Of a stretch of DNA of 64,000 bases, positions 33,501-42,110 are shown one piece after another. Under the pieces are notes generated by a model that searched no databases, was not told where the DNA came from, and saw only the letters and a program-made list of their open reading frames with translations. This DNA comes from Angiostrongylus vasorum (Eukaryota; Nematoda; Chromadorea; Rhabditida; Metastrongylidae), in contig JADANN010000256.1 of assembly GCA_018806985.1 (NCBI GenBank), forward strand, positions 2,021,501-2,085,500, read 5' to 3'. The position numbers and the translations under genes were made by a program. Every line of letters starts with the position of its first letter. The stretch's first letter is position 1.

Positions 33501-35664
33501 CGTTCCTTGACTGGTGATTTCTTCATAAGACTCTAATATGGCCCATGCTAATCTCCTTCTTCCATCTAATTCTTCCTTCATATTGTTCTACATGTTCATC
33601 GAGCATCTAAGGTACACGTGCGAGGTGGTTTCTGTAACCAGAGAACCATCCACTTCTACTTCTTCAACTTCCCCATGGGTTCTTCGTGTGCTGGGTCTTC
33701 GCCCTATTTAGGCGTAGTTCAACCTTTTCTCACGCTTTGTTGAACGCAATGAGCATCTCCTCAGCTTCACAGCTACTCCCCAAAAAGATGTTGATGTCAT
33801 CAGCACAACGAGCATCATACGGAATTTTTCCCGCAGTATATATGCCCTTCATTCGTTTCGACGCTATCAAACTCTTTTTCATAATTGATAAAGATTAGGA
33901 AAAGAAGTACGTGGTACGCCAGGAAGAATTCTATTACCCATGAAAAGGTTCAAATGTTTTCTATGCACGGGAATACCTGTAGAAATCCTGCTTTCTCAGA
34001 TGGTTGTGCTTCATCGAAGGTTTTCGATGTGAGCAAAAGGTTAAGTTTCGTGAACAGCTTGTAAAGTGCAGTCAACAAGTACATCGGACTGTGACGTCTT
34101 TTACTGGTTTACGATTTTCTCCTTCTGAAATCAAGATTTCATATGCACTTCGAGAAGGACATGTAATTTGTGGTTTCTCCCTCGAAGTAGCCTTGCTTTA
34201 TTGGAACAGAGTTCTAGAGGTTGGCCTCTCCCCTTGCTATCAATGACAACTCGAACTTCACAGACTACGACCCGAGATGGTTTTTCTGCAGCGTTCCTGA
34301 TTAAGTAGCATGTGGTTCTGTGGGGTTCTGAGGTCAGGCAGCTTCGCTTAGGTCGTTTCTACAGACAGTCACCGACCGTCATGGACCAGAGGATGAACTT
34401 GCGAATAACTTGATACCAGAGTAGTGGTGTCTCGTGGTTTTCGTTTACTTCCAGATGCTCCCAGCTGTGCTTCCAGATGATAACATCAGACTGCTTCCCA
34501 ACTTGTGAAACTCTTCCGAGGGATATATTTCCGCTTTACTTGTAGAACACTCAGAAACTCGACCCGACTACGATGAGGAGGCAAGCCATTTGAGGATGAA
34601 TTATTGTAGCGGTTAAAACTAAAGTTACATTCAATTTTCTGTCCAATTACCAGTTAATGAACTCGTTCGAGCAAAAAATGCCTTGTACATTTCTAGTGGA
34701 GATTTGCAAGGCTTACATGCGCCCTGTATCGGATAAGCCACCGATGCATTATAACTGTGTCGAAAGAAGGTTCTGTGCACCAAAATAAACCATTAGGGAA
34801 AATAACCCCTAATTTAGCTCATATCAGCACTCGTTGCTCCAGATGTGTTTTGTATGGAATGTACACCTTGGCGAATATGTAGTCAGATACAAACTAGAAA
34901 AAAATATAGCTGTTTAACGAACTGTATAACAAATATTTCAAAAATCTGGATTGGATTCCCATCGAGATTCCAAAGAGGTGGATTTTTCACTGCCCAGAGT
35001 CGTTATGGTACCACAACTGTTAAAGAATATAAAGAACTTGGTACATCGGTAAGCTCGCGCCATTCACTCTATAGGTGAAACATGCATTGGACCATCTTTC
35101 CGATGATACGATATGAGTCCAATACGTTAGAGGTTTCGAGAGCTAGTTTACTCGTTGATCAAGTTTAATGCGAACTTCATCTTCTGAAAAAATTCGACCG
35201 CTATCTCGACCGACACCGGATATCGTGATATCTCAGTGGCACTCAACGCGACTCGTAGACACTCAAAAAACTTTTCAGCCCCATTAACATCTGATTTGTG
35301 CAAAAAGCGATATATCTAGTTACTAACTTGCTACTTACTGCTAACTTACTTGACCTATTAAGACGATCGAAATAGAAAAAAGTAGAGTAAATTTTTTCTT
35401 TAAAGATTTTTAAAACCCAAAACCTGACTTTCTAACTAACCGTCTTCAATCCACAAAATCGCAATTAAATCTGGAAATTCTCTAAGCCCTCCTGCAGTAT
35501 TATTTCACTTTTTTTCTAAATTTCTTTCACATGAAGGACAACATGAACGACGCACTATCGCTGAGTCACTGGATCTCGCATGGTATCTGCTGCGAGTGTT
35601 TCCCAGAGAGATGCTGAAGGCGATACCGGCATCCATACTGGATAAGTACTACACACGAAAATAG
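5800..35664 (+). CDS. vha-12: V-type H+-ATPase subunit B, 12-exon gene
   Basis: Subunit B forms, with subunit A, the A3B3 head of the cytosolic V1 sector that drives proton pumping into acidic compartments; B carries the non-catalytic nucleotide sites. Exons: 5800-5854, 6204-6430, 8348-8479, 8663-8800, 9630-9699, 14110-14214, 14770-14942, 27951-28101, 28288-28337, 30512-30697, 31421-31502, 35537-35664. Their coding length is 1497 nt (498 residues plus TAG), the usual size for subunit B, and all phases join. Recognisable blocks are [77 protein letters not shown] and [11 protein letters not shown]. The start is the only in-frame ATG of the first exon. Intron 7 uses a GC donor. The sequence departs from the very conserved family consensus at many places, for example DHPYVSNQ where DH-[SA]-DVSNQ is usual, so an SPE-5-like second B paralog is possible; the symbol marks family membership, not proven orthology. 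Confidence 0.95.
6204..6430 (+). CDS. vha-12: V-ATPase B exon 2 (residues 19-94), N-terminal beta-barrel
   Basis: Contains [19 protein letters not shown] and [14 protein letters not shown], the N-terminal beta-barrel of subunit B. It is flanked by a TCTAG acceptor and a GTAGGT donor and ends in phase 0. Confidence 0.93.
7285..7680 (+). mobile_element. Short non-autonomous RTE derivative
   Basis: Resembles the RTE 5' leader at 16410-16610 and ends like the RTE copy at 37.7 kb (CCAGTGARGACGGGTC then CAAGTATC repeats). The protein-coding body is missing. A second copy lies at 49.5-49.9 kb. Sits in V-ATPase intron 2. Confidence 0.65.
8348..8479 (+). CDS. vha-12: V-ATPase B exon 3 (residues 95-138)
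   Basis: Encodes [20 protein letters not shown] and NGSGKPIDK, a strongly conserved segment. Acceptor TTCCTAG; donor GTTCTT is weak but is the only one that keeps the frame. Confidence 0.95.
8663..8800 (+). CDS. vha-12: V-ATPase B exon 4 (residues 139-184)
   Basis: Encodes [14 protein letters not shown] and [17 protein letters not shown]. The acceptor is TTATTAG. The usual GPPVLAEDF is changed to GPHICAEDF, one of several departures from consensus. Confidence 0.94.
9630..9699 (+). CDS. vha-12: V-ATPase B exon 5 (residues 185-207), degenerate P-loop
   Basis: Encodes [20 protein letters not shown] then RQA and the first base of a Gly codon. This is the modified nucleotide-binding loop typical of subunit B. 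Acceptor TTCTTCAG, donor GTAAGT. Confidence 0.95.
10380..11890 (+). pseudogene. RTE non-LTR retrotransposon, 5'-truncated and broken
   Basis: Frames with many stops read the RTE reverse transcriptase: LRNYRP-like, [20 protein letters not shown] and an FIDY-like motif before AFDSVE. The copy ends in short AGTC repeats (11864-11890), as RTE elements often do. Located in V-ATPase intron 5. Confidence 0.8.
11891..12601. other. Intronic stretch with nothing recognised
   Basis: Lies between the RTE tail and the PLE in V-ATPase intron 5. Short frames only. Confidence 0.35.
12602..13889 (+). mobile_element. Internally deleted Penelope-like element with 16-bp target duplication
   Basis: Perfect 16-bp direct repeats ACAGTGATATAACTTT flank it (12602-12617, 13874-13889). 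A short inverted left terminus (about 12625-12710) and a full right terminus (about 13690-13870) bracket the 3' part of the PLE ORF. The RT domain is deleted. It lies in V-ATPase intron 5. Confidence 0.88.
12794..13526 (+). pseudogene. PLE GIY-YIG endonuclease region
   Basis: The frame 12794-13363 reads [20 protein letters not shown], then [20 protein letters not shown] and [10 protein letters not shown]: the Cys-rich linker and GIY-YIG nuclease that follows the reverse transcriptase in Penelope-like elements. A one-base shift near 13362 and another near 13410 break the C-terminus, which ends at the stop 13524-13526 in another frame. No reverse transcriptase remains upstream. Confidence 0.85.
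14110..14214 (+). CDS. vha-12: V-ATPase B exon 6 (residues 208-242)
   Basis: Encodes [20 protein letters not shown], then [15 protein letters not shown]. It follows a 4.4-kb intron that holds an RTE copy and a PLE. Acceptor GATTTAG, donor GTGAGC, phase 1 on both sides. Confidence 0.94.
14280..14560 (-). repeat. tRNA-headed SINE-like repeat S2
   Basis: Minus-strand copy of the S2 family: head near 14555 (AGGCGCCACTGCGACAC, GGAATCGATCCC) and end CAACGCCGAGAGC near 14295. About 270 bp, noncoding, in V-ATPase intron 6. Confidence 0.7.
14770..14942 (+). CDS. vha-12: V-ATPase B exon 7 (residues 243-300), GC donor
   Basis: Encodes [33 protein letters not shown] and [12 protein letters not shown]. 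The exon must end at 14942 before GCAAGT: only then does it continue as [13 protein letters not shown] in exon 8, matching the family. The next GT (14973, GTATGC) would bring a stop within six codons of exon 8. Confidence 0.93.
15420..15520. repeat. (AT)n microsatellite
   Basis: About 100 bp of almost pure TA dinucleotides with a few TG and AC interruptions. Open frames across it encode only Ile/Tyr runs. Confidence 0.95.
16330..19450 (+). pseudogene. Near full-length RTE retrotransposon, broken
   Basis: A leader (16330-16610) is followed by endonuclease remnants (16620-17200: [17 protein letters not shown], then KKFGKGD and DRPYF text in shifting frames) and reverse transcriptase remnants (17380-19000: [20 protein letters not shown] and TFDSVE-like motifs). 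Stops and frameshifts are everywhere. The segment 17733-17901 is tandemly duplicated at 17902-18069. Lies in the 13-kb intron 7 of the V-ATPase gene. Confidence 0.82.
19451..20026. other. Intronic stretch with nothing recognised
   Basis: AT-rich sequence between the RTE copy and the BEL gag relic. An LTR of the older BEL element might be here, but I see no matching partner. Confidence 0.35.
20080..21269 (+). pseudogene. BEL/Pao gag remnant, 5' part
   Basis: Broken frames read [20 protein letters not shown], then [20 protein letters not shown], the DUF1759-type gag domain of BEL/Pao LTR retrotransposons, followed by [14 protein letters not shown] and a Cys-rich stretch (KYACSFCDN). The reading is cut at 21269 by a second BEL element and resumes at 27554. 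LTRs of this older element were not found. Confidence 0.8.
21270..21883 (-). repeat. BEL 3' LTR
   Basis: Direct repeat of 26933-27548 with a few substitutions and indels; begins TGTGCTAGTTGG on the + strand. Confidence 0.9.
22077..22758 (-). pseudogene. BEL pol C-terminal domain (DUF5641-like), left arm
   Basis: Minus-strand frame 22306-22758 reads [20 protein letters not shown], then [20 protein letters not shown] and [20 protein letters not shown]. This is the small domain after the integrase in BEL/Pao polyproteins. A homopolymer length change near 22326 shifts the frame, after which 22077-22370 continues with [18 protein letters not shown]. Confidence 0.82.
23560..24230 (+). pseudogene. 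BEL pol C-terminal domain, right arm (flipped copy)
   Basis: Same protein text as the left arm over about 140 residues but on the + strand, antisense to gag. It stays in frame through [10 protein letters not shown] and then stops early because one base is missing in a T run near 24016. The two arms thus carry different single-base breaks. Confidence 0.82.
24403..26370 (-). pseudogene. BEL gag and protease region, broken
   Basis: From 26369 downward: [20 protein letters not shown] (gag N-terminus), then [20 protein letters not shown] in another frame (26152-25859, DUF1759-type gag), then zinc knuckles [14 protein letters not shown] (near 25505-25463) and [14 protein letters not shown] with [14 protein letters not shown] (25412-25306). 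The protease part (25117-24749) keeps [20 protein letters not shown] but the expected Asp-Thr-Gly site just upstream is lost in a frame break. The C-terminal stretch includes [19 protein letters not shown], usual before the RT, and stops at the palindrome edge. Confidence 0.83.
26732..26935. repeat. Tandem tRNA-like units next to the BEL 5' LTR
   Basis: Two units with a period of about 96 bp. Each has a TGGCCNAGTNGTAGC box-A-like start, GAGTTCGACTCGG box-B-like segment and ends GGCCAATNCACCA. The end of the second abuts the LTR where the reverse-transcription primer site is expected (TGGTGGATTGGCC on the minus strand). Confidence 0.55.
26933..27548 (-). repeat. BEL 5' LTR
   Basis: Direct repeat of 21270-21883; begins TGTTCTAGTTGG on the + strand and ends ACTATA. 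Confidence 0.9.
27554..27710 (+). pseudogene. BEL/Pao gag remnant, continuation
   Basis: Continues the Cys-rich part of the gag interrupted at 21269 ([20 protein letters not shown]). The two halves are separated exactly by the inserted element and its 5-bp target duplication. Confidence 0.6.
27951..28101 (+). CDS. vha-12: V-ATPase B exon 8 (residues 301-350)
   Basis: Encodes [29 protein letters not shown] and [12 protein letters not shown], among the most conserved parts of subunit B. It lies 13 kb downstream of exon 7. Acceptor GTATTTAG, donor GTGAGT. Confidence 0.96.
28288..28337 (+). CDS. vha-12: V-ATPase B exon 9 (residues 351-367)
   Basis: A 50-nt exon that completes an Asp codon and reads [16 protein letters not shown]. 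Acceptor TTGGCAG, donor GTGTGC. Confidence 0.95.
29165..29230 (-). repeat. PLE-type terminus, family B
   Basis: Reverse complement of the family-B core with stem GAC/GTC and intact GAAACGTTAG; ends CACGAGGTTGA-like at 29169. Confidence 0.6.
29700..29940 (-). repeat. tRNA-headed repeat S3
   Basis: Matches the S3 family (copies at 3.2 and 46.3 kb), antisense relative to its tRNA-like head. Noncoding; short open frames here are shadows. Confidence 0.6.
30020..30303 (+). repeat. tRNA-headed SINE-like repeat S2
   Basis: Begins GTGTGGCGCAATGGTCGGAG with a GGAATCGGTCCC box-B-like block and ends CAACGCCGAGCGC before an (AT)n tail. Same family as 14.3 and 47.3 kb. In V-ATPase intron 9. Confidence 0.72.
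30303..30507. repeat. (AT)n tracts forming a long hairpin
   Basis: AT repeats interrupted by a 70-bp AT-rich spacer. The part from 30394 to 30507 starts ACTATTCATAT and ends ATATGAATAGT, so the whole stretch is self-complementary. Confidence 0.9.
30512..30697 (+). CDS. vha-12: V-ATPase B exon 10 (residues 368-429)
   Basis: Encodes [19 protein letters not shown], then [12 protein letters not shown] and [22 protein letters not shown] carries the arginine placed at the A-B nucleotide interface in the yeast family member. The (AT)n tract before it ends 11 nt from the acceptor. Confidence 0.95.
31176..31359 (-). other. Open minus-strand segment, possible exon fragment
   Basis: Uninterrupted frame reads [20 protein letters not shown], then [20 protein letters not shown] and [15 protein letters not shown]. 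It is preceded on its strand by AATTTTTAG, an acceptor-like site. The text looks protein-like but I do not recognise the family. It lies antisense in V-ATPase intron 10. Confidence 0.3.
31421..31502 (+). CDS. vha-12: V-ATPase B exon 11 (residues 430-456)
   Basis: Encodes [20 protein letters not shown] and DKNFATQ. The acceptor TTTTTAAG is not the usual TTNCAG; the donor is GTGAGA. Confidence 0.93.
31985..32345 (+). repeat. tRNA-headed repeat S4, full copy
   Basis: Head GGGTAGCACAGCACAGTGG with GCTGGTTTGATAAC, followed by the S4 body shared with 1265-1500 and (inverted) 63010-63310. Confidence 0.62.
33000..34270 (-). pseudogene. RTE reverse transcriptase remnant
   Basis: Minus-strand text in broken frames includes [21 protein letters not shown], an [15 protein letters not shown] region after the polymerase site (about 33735-33770) and a C-terminal [20 protein letters not shown]. 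Sits in V-ATPase intron 11. Confidence 0.75.
34271..35536. other. Intronic stretch with nothing recognised
   Basis: Distal part of V-ATPase intron 11. No exon-like or repeat-like block that I can match elsewhere in the window. Confidence 0.35.
35537..35664 (+). CDS. vha-12: V-ATPase B exon 12 (residues 457-498 and stop)
   Basis: Encodes [35 protein letters not shown] and TRK, ending at TAG 35662-35664. The acceptor is CATGAAG. Confidence 0.94.
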
Positions 35665-36469
35665 ATGAGAATTCGATGTATGGTCTAGTATGGCTGTACT
35701 GTCGAACACGATCTATCTTCGTACCTTTAACATCTGCATCCACATCAAATTTGTCGAGTTTATATGAATTTTAAAATTTACCACTTCCAAGTTTTCTTTT
35801 ATTTTGGACCTTGTTCCACCGAATTCTTTAGTCCATCATTGGCATGTAAAGACTCAATATTTCGTTAAAATACAAACATCTTTACCTTTAACGGTCGTGC
35901 TCTTCTTGAGTATTTCACTGGCTTTGTAATGGATGTACTATATAAATGTATATGTGAAGTGTATCTAAGCGAACTGTGTAGTACTAGGTAACAATTATGT
36001 ACTTCATTCTGTGATTTGTTCCTTTTCTCAAAGTTTATTCTTAACACTTAGTGCCATTCGAAAAAGAGTTATGGTGACGGTGACGAGAAGGTAATTTGTC
36101 TCCTTTCTCTCCTTTTCTTTTTTTCCTCCTTTCCTTCCTTTCCTATCTGGCATTTATCACGTTCAACTCTAATTCTGAAATGATATAATATGTGTAATAT
36201 GTGAACATTCTCTGAAGAGAACGTATTTCATCTAATAATCAACGATACTGTTCCGTTTTAACGCGTAACGTCCAATTCTATGTCGAATACAGAATTTGTT
36301 AACTCGCCCCCATCTGCTATCAGCACATAATGAACGAGACTATTTTATGATAATAAACAATGATTCTTCAATAACTCTAGAACCTGACAAGTTTGGAAAC
36401 ACTAAAGGGATATAGAGCAGGATTTATCTATCGCTCCGCGAGTACGCTATACATATACACTTGGACACT

Positions 36470-37705
36470 TGGACAACCCTTCATTTTTCGCAGTCCATAT
36501 GACATCTTACCTTCAGAAAGACAAAATATCAGAGGGGGGAGTTCGCGCGCGATCATCCTACTCAAGAAGAATGACCGAATAGATCTTCGTAATTACGATC
36601 CAATTTGCTTGTTGAGTGTACGCTACAAGCTGTTTACGATTATTCGCTCGCGCATATCAAGGACATTCGATGAGGCGCAACCGGTGAAGAAAGCAGGATT
36701 TCGACAAGAGTTTTGCTGCATAGACCACGTCTGTGTCTAGGGTCATCGAAGTTTGTTGCCAATACCACCTGCCTCTAGTCCTAAGCTTTGTCGAAACGGC
36801 ATATGTATTGATGAAAAATTCCTGTCAAATCTTCGTTTCGCACTGACATCATCATCTTTTAGAGAAATGACAGTGAAGCAGAGACTTTGTTCAAGAAACT
36901 CAACAAAGTGAAAAGGAAGATTGGATTAAACATAAGTACGACGAAGACTCAATTCATGAAGAACCCATGGTGCGAAGATGAACAAATCAAACCGTTGGTT
37001 CTCTGATCACAGATACCACCTCGTAAGTTTACCATAGACGTAGAGTGAACATCGGGGAACAACATGAAGGAGGAAATGGATACAGGAAGGAGAGCAGCAT
37101 AGGCCGCATTCGGGCCTCTCAACGAAGGCACTGACAAACTGAAGGACCCGAAAATCCGCGTTCACCTTCTCGATTCAGCACTCCTCCAAGCTCTCTGTTG
37201 TGCAACAGAAAAGTGGGTTTATACTTCAACTACGTCAAGAGTCCGCGCACCAACCACGGAGCATTTAAACGATGTCTTCTAGCATCCAGTCGGCGCTCAC
37301 GACGTATAGCCGGAATGCGTAACTCTGATCTCCGGAAGCTACTATGTCTTCGGTATCCAGCAGAATATCCATCAATGGCGGAAAACAGATAAGTCGGTCA
37401 CATAACAGGAAGAGCAGAAGAGTAGATGATAAGCGGATAGAAATAACAGTGAAATGGACTCTAAGAAAGTGTAAGCTCCCCTTGGAAAACGACCTAAATT
37501 GTGGGCAAATTCGTTAGCTGCTAACGTCAACAATCTGCATTTGCAGATGGCAACGATTTCAGGATTACAGAATTTTCATCGCTGACATCACTTTTTGAAG
37601 CAGACCACCACTATGAATGACGACTGCACGAGAGAGACGCGAATTGGGATTGTACTGGGGCCCTAAAGCCAGTGAAGACGGGTCGTCCAAGTATCCAAGT
37701 AAGTT
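36470..37705 (+). pseudogene. RTE reverse transcriptase and 3' end remnant
   Basis: Reads ILLKKNDRIDLRNYDPICLL and SRTFDEAQPVKKAGFRQEFC, then broken C-terminal text, and ends CCAGTGAAGACGGGTC with CAAGTATC repeats. 5'-truncated. Confidence 0.8.
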
Positions 37706-37959
37706 CTGATAACACTCCCATAAAGTTCTTATGTAGGATGGGTCCACTGCTTGGTCGATGAACCGTGAAAAAGATTGCATTCCCTTTCGACTCTGCCAAA
37801 CGCTTTTAATAGTTGACAAAAGTCAGGACTTGAGCTAGATGGTTTTTCCGCCAAACTTCTATGACCCATGAAACGGTAAGGCTAGAAAACATTAGGCTAT
37901 CTATCAGTGATAAACGTTGAGAGTTTGCAGTAATTCTTCGTCAGTTAGATGTTAAGGTA

Positions 37960-38960
37960 ACGAAAAAGCATCATTATTTCTCAACTCAAGTTTGACAAAA
38001 CTTATAAATTAGTATACATTGATAATCTTGCTTCTATCGATCCATCATTATTCAAGGTTAGACCCTTTATTAACTCTGCAGATGGACCAACGGATAGAGT
38101 AGCATGGTTTTCAACCCTAAAGCTTAACCAGTTGTTGAAACACATTCTTGCCCTTCCTAAGGACACTCAGGTATTCTTCGACCGTCTGCGTAACGCGCGT
38201 CTTAATAGCGCATACGTGATGGAGTCCTCAGACATTACTGACTCCGCTCTGCTAGCCATTCTCAAACAGCTCATGGGACACGAAAGAACAATAAGCATTT
38301 ACGGCTTCCCAATTCAGCAGCTCATGGATTTCTTGAAATAGTGTCTAAACTGGTCAATCTTTAGATGGTCTGGGAACTATTTCACATAAATAAGAAGTTT
38401 GGTAGTGCAACAGCGACTAACACCAAGCCTTGCCATTGCCTTTTTGTCTAGCATGAGAGCTCTAGTAATCGACCACCGACCATTACTTCACTGTAGATAT
38501 ATAGATGATTGCTTTGTCATCTGATCCATACAAGAGGAAGTGAACAAGTGTTTGGAGTTATTGAACGAAAAGTGAGAGTACATTAAGTTTACCCGAGAGA
38601 AGCCGGAGGAACACTGGATTCCATTTCTTAAAGTTCAAATTGTCCTATCCGAAAACAGCCACATCATAAAAGTGGAACCGAAAATCATTGCAGCTCCTTG
38701 TGATAGTTGTAGAGGAAAACCCAAGCTCCCAAACGACAACTCTAGCGATAATGAGGTTCCGTTCATCTCGGCCTTCATTTCAAACGAAAAAAGTGCGGCT
38801 ATAAAACATTAAGAAACTAAAAAGGTCAAGAGAATTTGGCAACAGTGATTGAAACACCATCGACCACTCTAAGACCCCGGCTAGTTCGCAGCCGCCTCTA
38901 TGACTGTCTATGTACAACATAAAATTGCATAAATTCAAACATGAACCGCAGACAGGAATG
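37960..38960 (+). pseudogene. PLE reverse transcriptase relic
   Basis: Parallels the RT at 55.9-56.6 kb (FDRLRNARLNSAYVMESSDI; ASR-like and RYIDDCFVI-like text) with stops and changed motifs: the GLAMGQ segment reads with a substitution at the Met-Gly-Gln site. It runs into the start of the Cys-rich linker and is cut at about 38960. Confidence 0.78.
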
Positions 38961-39059
38961 CCTCGTTATTACGCTCGATTTTACGTAGTATTTTTGACTG
39001 ATATATTAACATCGTTTTAGACCGACTTTCCTCAAACTACAGTATAAATTACCAATGTA

Positions 39060-39415
39060 CCTTGTTTCACTGATATGCTAACACGACGTTGTTACCAAAT
39101 ATATTTTCCGCTAACGTTTCTACCTCTACGTCTTCCTCAAAGCCTGTGGTCTATGGTCCTCCGAAAACAAGTTTTTTATCACCGAATAATCATGGCAACA
39201 CCAATCACCCTGTATAAAAAGAGCATCGCCTGGTGAAATTGCATCATGTGAGCGGTGTTCCACTGAAAAAGATAAGAGTCGATACGGAGACGAAGACACC
39301 AAATCGAGAGTACGAAGCACTTCAGACATAGACTGGAATTATCGGCTCTGAGGAAGATGAAGACGTCAAAACGTTAGCCGAATAAAGATTTGGTAACAAT
39401 GTTAGATTGTCAATG
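39060..39415. repeat. Family-B termini in inverted orientation, no body
   Basis: A minus-strand terminus (core 39109-39145) and a plus-strand terminus (core 39343-39380) face away from each other around about 200 bp with no coding sequence. Matching outer stretches are GTTACCAAAT and ATTTGGTAAC. Confidence 0.7.
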
Positions 39416-39635
39416 GAGCAAGTTATAATGACATTTTAATATTAGACAGACACATCCATGTGAACTCTATGCGATTGGTCTCCACGTGGAATACTCAGTG
39501 GAAAAGTAGTGGAGCACAATAAGTGCACGAAGAAGTTGTTTTTCGTTTTCAGTGAGATTGAAAATCTTCTTTCGTGATTGTTCTGTTTTGGTTGTGGTAA
39601 ATTGCTCATTAGATTTCAGTCAACTTGACCTCTTC

Positions 39636-39700
39636 AGGCTCGGAAGAAAGCGAAATCCGCCGAACCGTCAGCTTTTTTTGGTGAATAAAAAGTGGAATGA
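39636..39700 (+). repeat. Degenerate family-A PLE terminus
   Basis: Reads GGCTCGGAAGAAAGCG, then CCGCCGAACCGTCAGC; a decayed copy of the family-A core. Confidence 0.5.
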
Positions 39701-40027
39701 CAACCTCCTGCTTGCTCATCGGGAAAACAGCTAATTATGTCGAACGATAGCTGAAAAGATCTTGTTGGTACATGACTTTACATGATGACATATATCCGAA
39801 GTAAGTCCCCATTTATGCAAATTATAAGCAAGAGGTAGCAACACTTGCAAAATGTTATATACTGGTAACAACTCTCTATAAGTCAAAGATATGGTTTACT
39901 CTATAGTGTTGAGCAATATTATAATATAGTGGAGGGAGAAAATCATTTCTATACCACAATCTTAACCTTTTTATTTGCTGCCTATTCTTTTCAATGGCAG
40001 AGCATGTTGGAAATGTAACCTATATGG

Positions 40028-40520
40028 TGGTGAGATATTTGCAAAACTCCGGACCACGTGTCTGCGGTAGGGAACGAACCGCTAGTACCCTTTCCGGGGG
40101 CTAACGCGTTCACCACCACACCACGCCGGTCCTTCGTATTCCCTGTCTCTCAGTTACTTCTATCGATCTCTACCATCAGCAATCACGCAGACACCTGCGA
40201 TCCGGAGTTTTGCAAATATCGCAGCACCATGGAAGTTATATTTCCAACATGTTCTGCCATTAAAAAAGAAAAGGCAGTAAATAAAAAGGTTAAAATTGTG
40301 ATTATAACTACACCCTCAGCTTAACTGGGTTGATTGCCAATCTGGGCTTCCAGGTCAATCTCGCTGATGGGTGGTTGCTGATGGCAGTGATCGACAGAAC
40401 TAGCTAAGAGACAGGCGAAACGAAGGACACAAATGGTGTCGGTGGTGAACACGTTAGCCCCCCGGAATGGGTAATAACGAGGTTCGATCCCGCCGCAGAG
40501 ACCTGCGCTCCAAAAAATCT
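40028..40520. repeat. Two S3 repeats, inverted
   Basis: Copies at about 40028-40260 (antisense to head) and 40320-40512 (sense). The second has a clear box-B-like GGTTCGATCCC at 40470-40480. The arrangement repeats that at 3.1-3.7 kb. Confidence 0.6.
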
Positions 40521-42110
40521 CAGCACCAGTGAGTCAACAGCTTTCTTTAAACCGATGAAAGCGAGAAAGAGTGTTCCGTCGTACTCTCGTAATACTTCAT
40601 TAAGTCTTCTCATCGTGTAGAAGTGGTCCATCGTACTGCATCTTTTGCAAAACCCTGTAATTTGAATGGAGAGTTTATATACGACAGACAGCAAGCAGAT
40701 TAGGCGGTAGTTGCTGCTATCGTACAGTTCAGCTTTCTTGAACAATAACACAATCATGATGTTCTTCCACTAAATAGGAAGCTTGCATTCTGACAGATAA
40801 TGTGTGAACAACCCAGGCATTTTGTTTATGAGGAGTGGTGGCTTCACATGTTGTGGTCTTATCATGTGCGATCCTGGTGTTGTTCGATTCTTCATCAACA
40901 AACTAGCACGTCGGATTTCGGAAATGAAAATTGATGGGACGAAATATCCATATTCTTCTATATGGGGAAGGAAGACGTGCCTGTAGAAAAGATCCGAGTA
41001 GTAATCGCGAATGATTTCTGGACTTTTCTGGGAGCTGTAACTGTTCTCTCTGTGCCTTGGAGTGCAATCATCTTGGTTTTGCAATGGACGAAGCTTCAGC
41101 GAACTCTGTGAATGCTTTTCCCAATCTCTGCAGATTCCACTATAACTGCTGCTCTTCTTTGTCTCAGATCATCCTTTATCGCGTGTCTGTATTGTTTTGC
41201 AAGTTTGAACGTGAATTGGCGGTTGCCTGCATCTCGTGCGATTCCGCGCTAGTGTATCAGCTCGAATACTTCTGGAAACAGATGCCTCTTGGTGACTTTC
41301 GGACTCTCAGCTTTCATTGTGCTAACATGAAAACGTTTAATACGCCGTCGCATCAGTCCTGGATATTATCAACAACGGCATCCTCCTAGGAGCCGACTAA
41401 CGATTTGACTAAATCCCAACTAGTGGTCGTTTTGAGATTCCGTTTTTGACTCAGCGGCTTTCCCTCCTTTTCAAGAGAACTGGAATTGGAACCAAAGGAG
41501 ACGGTCTGATCCCATGTAGAATTTTGGGATACCAGAGAGATCGGATAAACAAAACCTTCGAGATAATGTTATGTGGTCTATTTCGTTATGGTGCTCTCCA
41601 GTGGGAGACTGCCATTTTCAGCGTTGACAACTGGGCTTCTGGAATTGTAAGTTACCCATAAATGGTCTCGGCTGTTATGAGGAGCTTAGACAGCAGCTAG
41701 CCCTTCTCATTCCATTCTAATCCGTGGGTCCCAATGTGACATTCTTCAGACGTTCTTCTTGCTCCGTTCTAGTGTTAAAATCTCCAATGACGACTCTAAA
41801 GAATGTGTGGTGTTCTCTATAGAAATCCCCCCAAGTCCATATACAACGCTTCGACTTCGTCTTTCTCACAACTTTATGTCGATGCATAGACGACGAAGAA
41901 TTTCAGAGCCAGTATTGAACCATAACTCTTCACTCGTAAACGTCCGATTCCGGTTGCTACTTGTTTGAATGAATCAACGTTCATGGCCAAATTTGGTTGG
42001 CGAAAACGCCGATGGCGCCATCTCCTGTATCATCGTTCTGAACGTGGATAAATTCAGGGTAGCTTGCCGGTCTCCCCCAGAGCAGACGAGGAGCTTATTT
42101 GTTGGAGGCG
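40520..42110 (-). pseudogene. RTE retrotransposon of a second subfamily, broken
   Basis: Endonuclease remnants lie near 41700-42060 and a linker/RT region at 41090-40520: IIRDYYSDLFYRHVFLPHIE, MKNRTTPGSHMIRPQHVKP, YLSECKLPI, then NYRLICLLSVVYKL and a CSTMDHFYTMRRLNEVLREY block. The wording differs from the other copies here, marking a separate RTE subfamily. Confidence 0.8.

Noticed and set aside
40430..40500. Functional tRNA gene
   Set aside because: Box-like motifs are present, but the acceptor and anticodon stems do not form and the block is a repeated SINE head.
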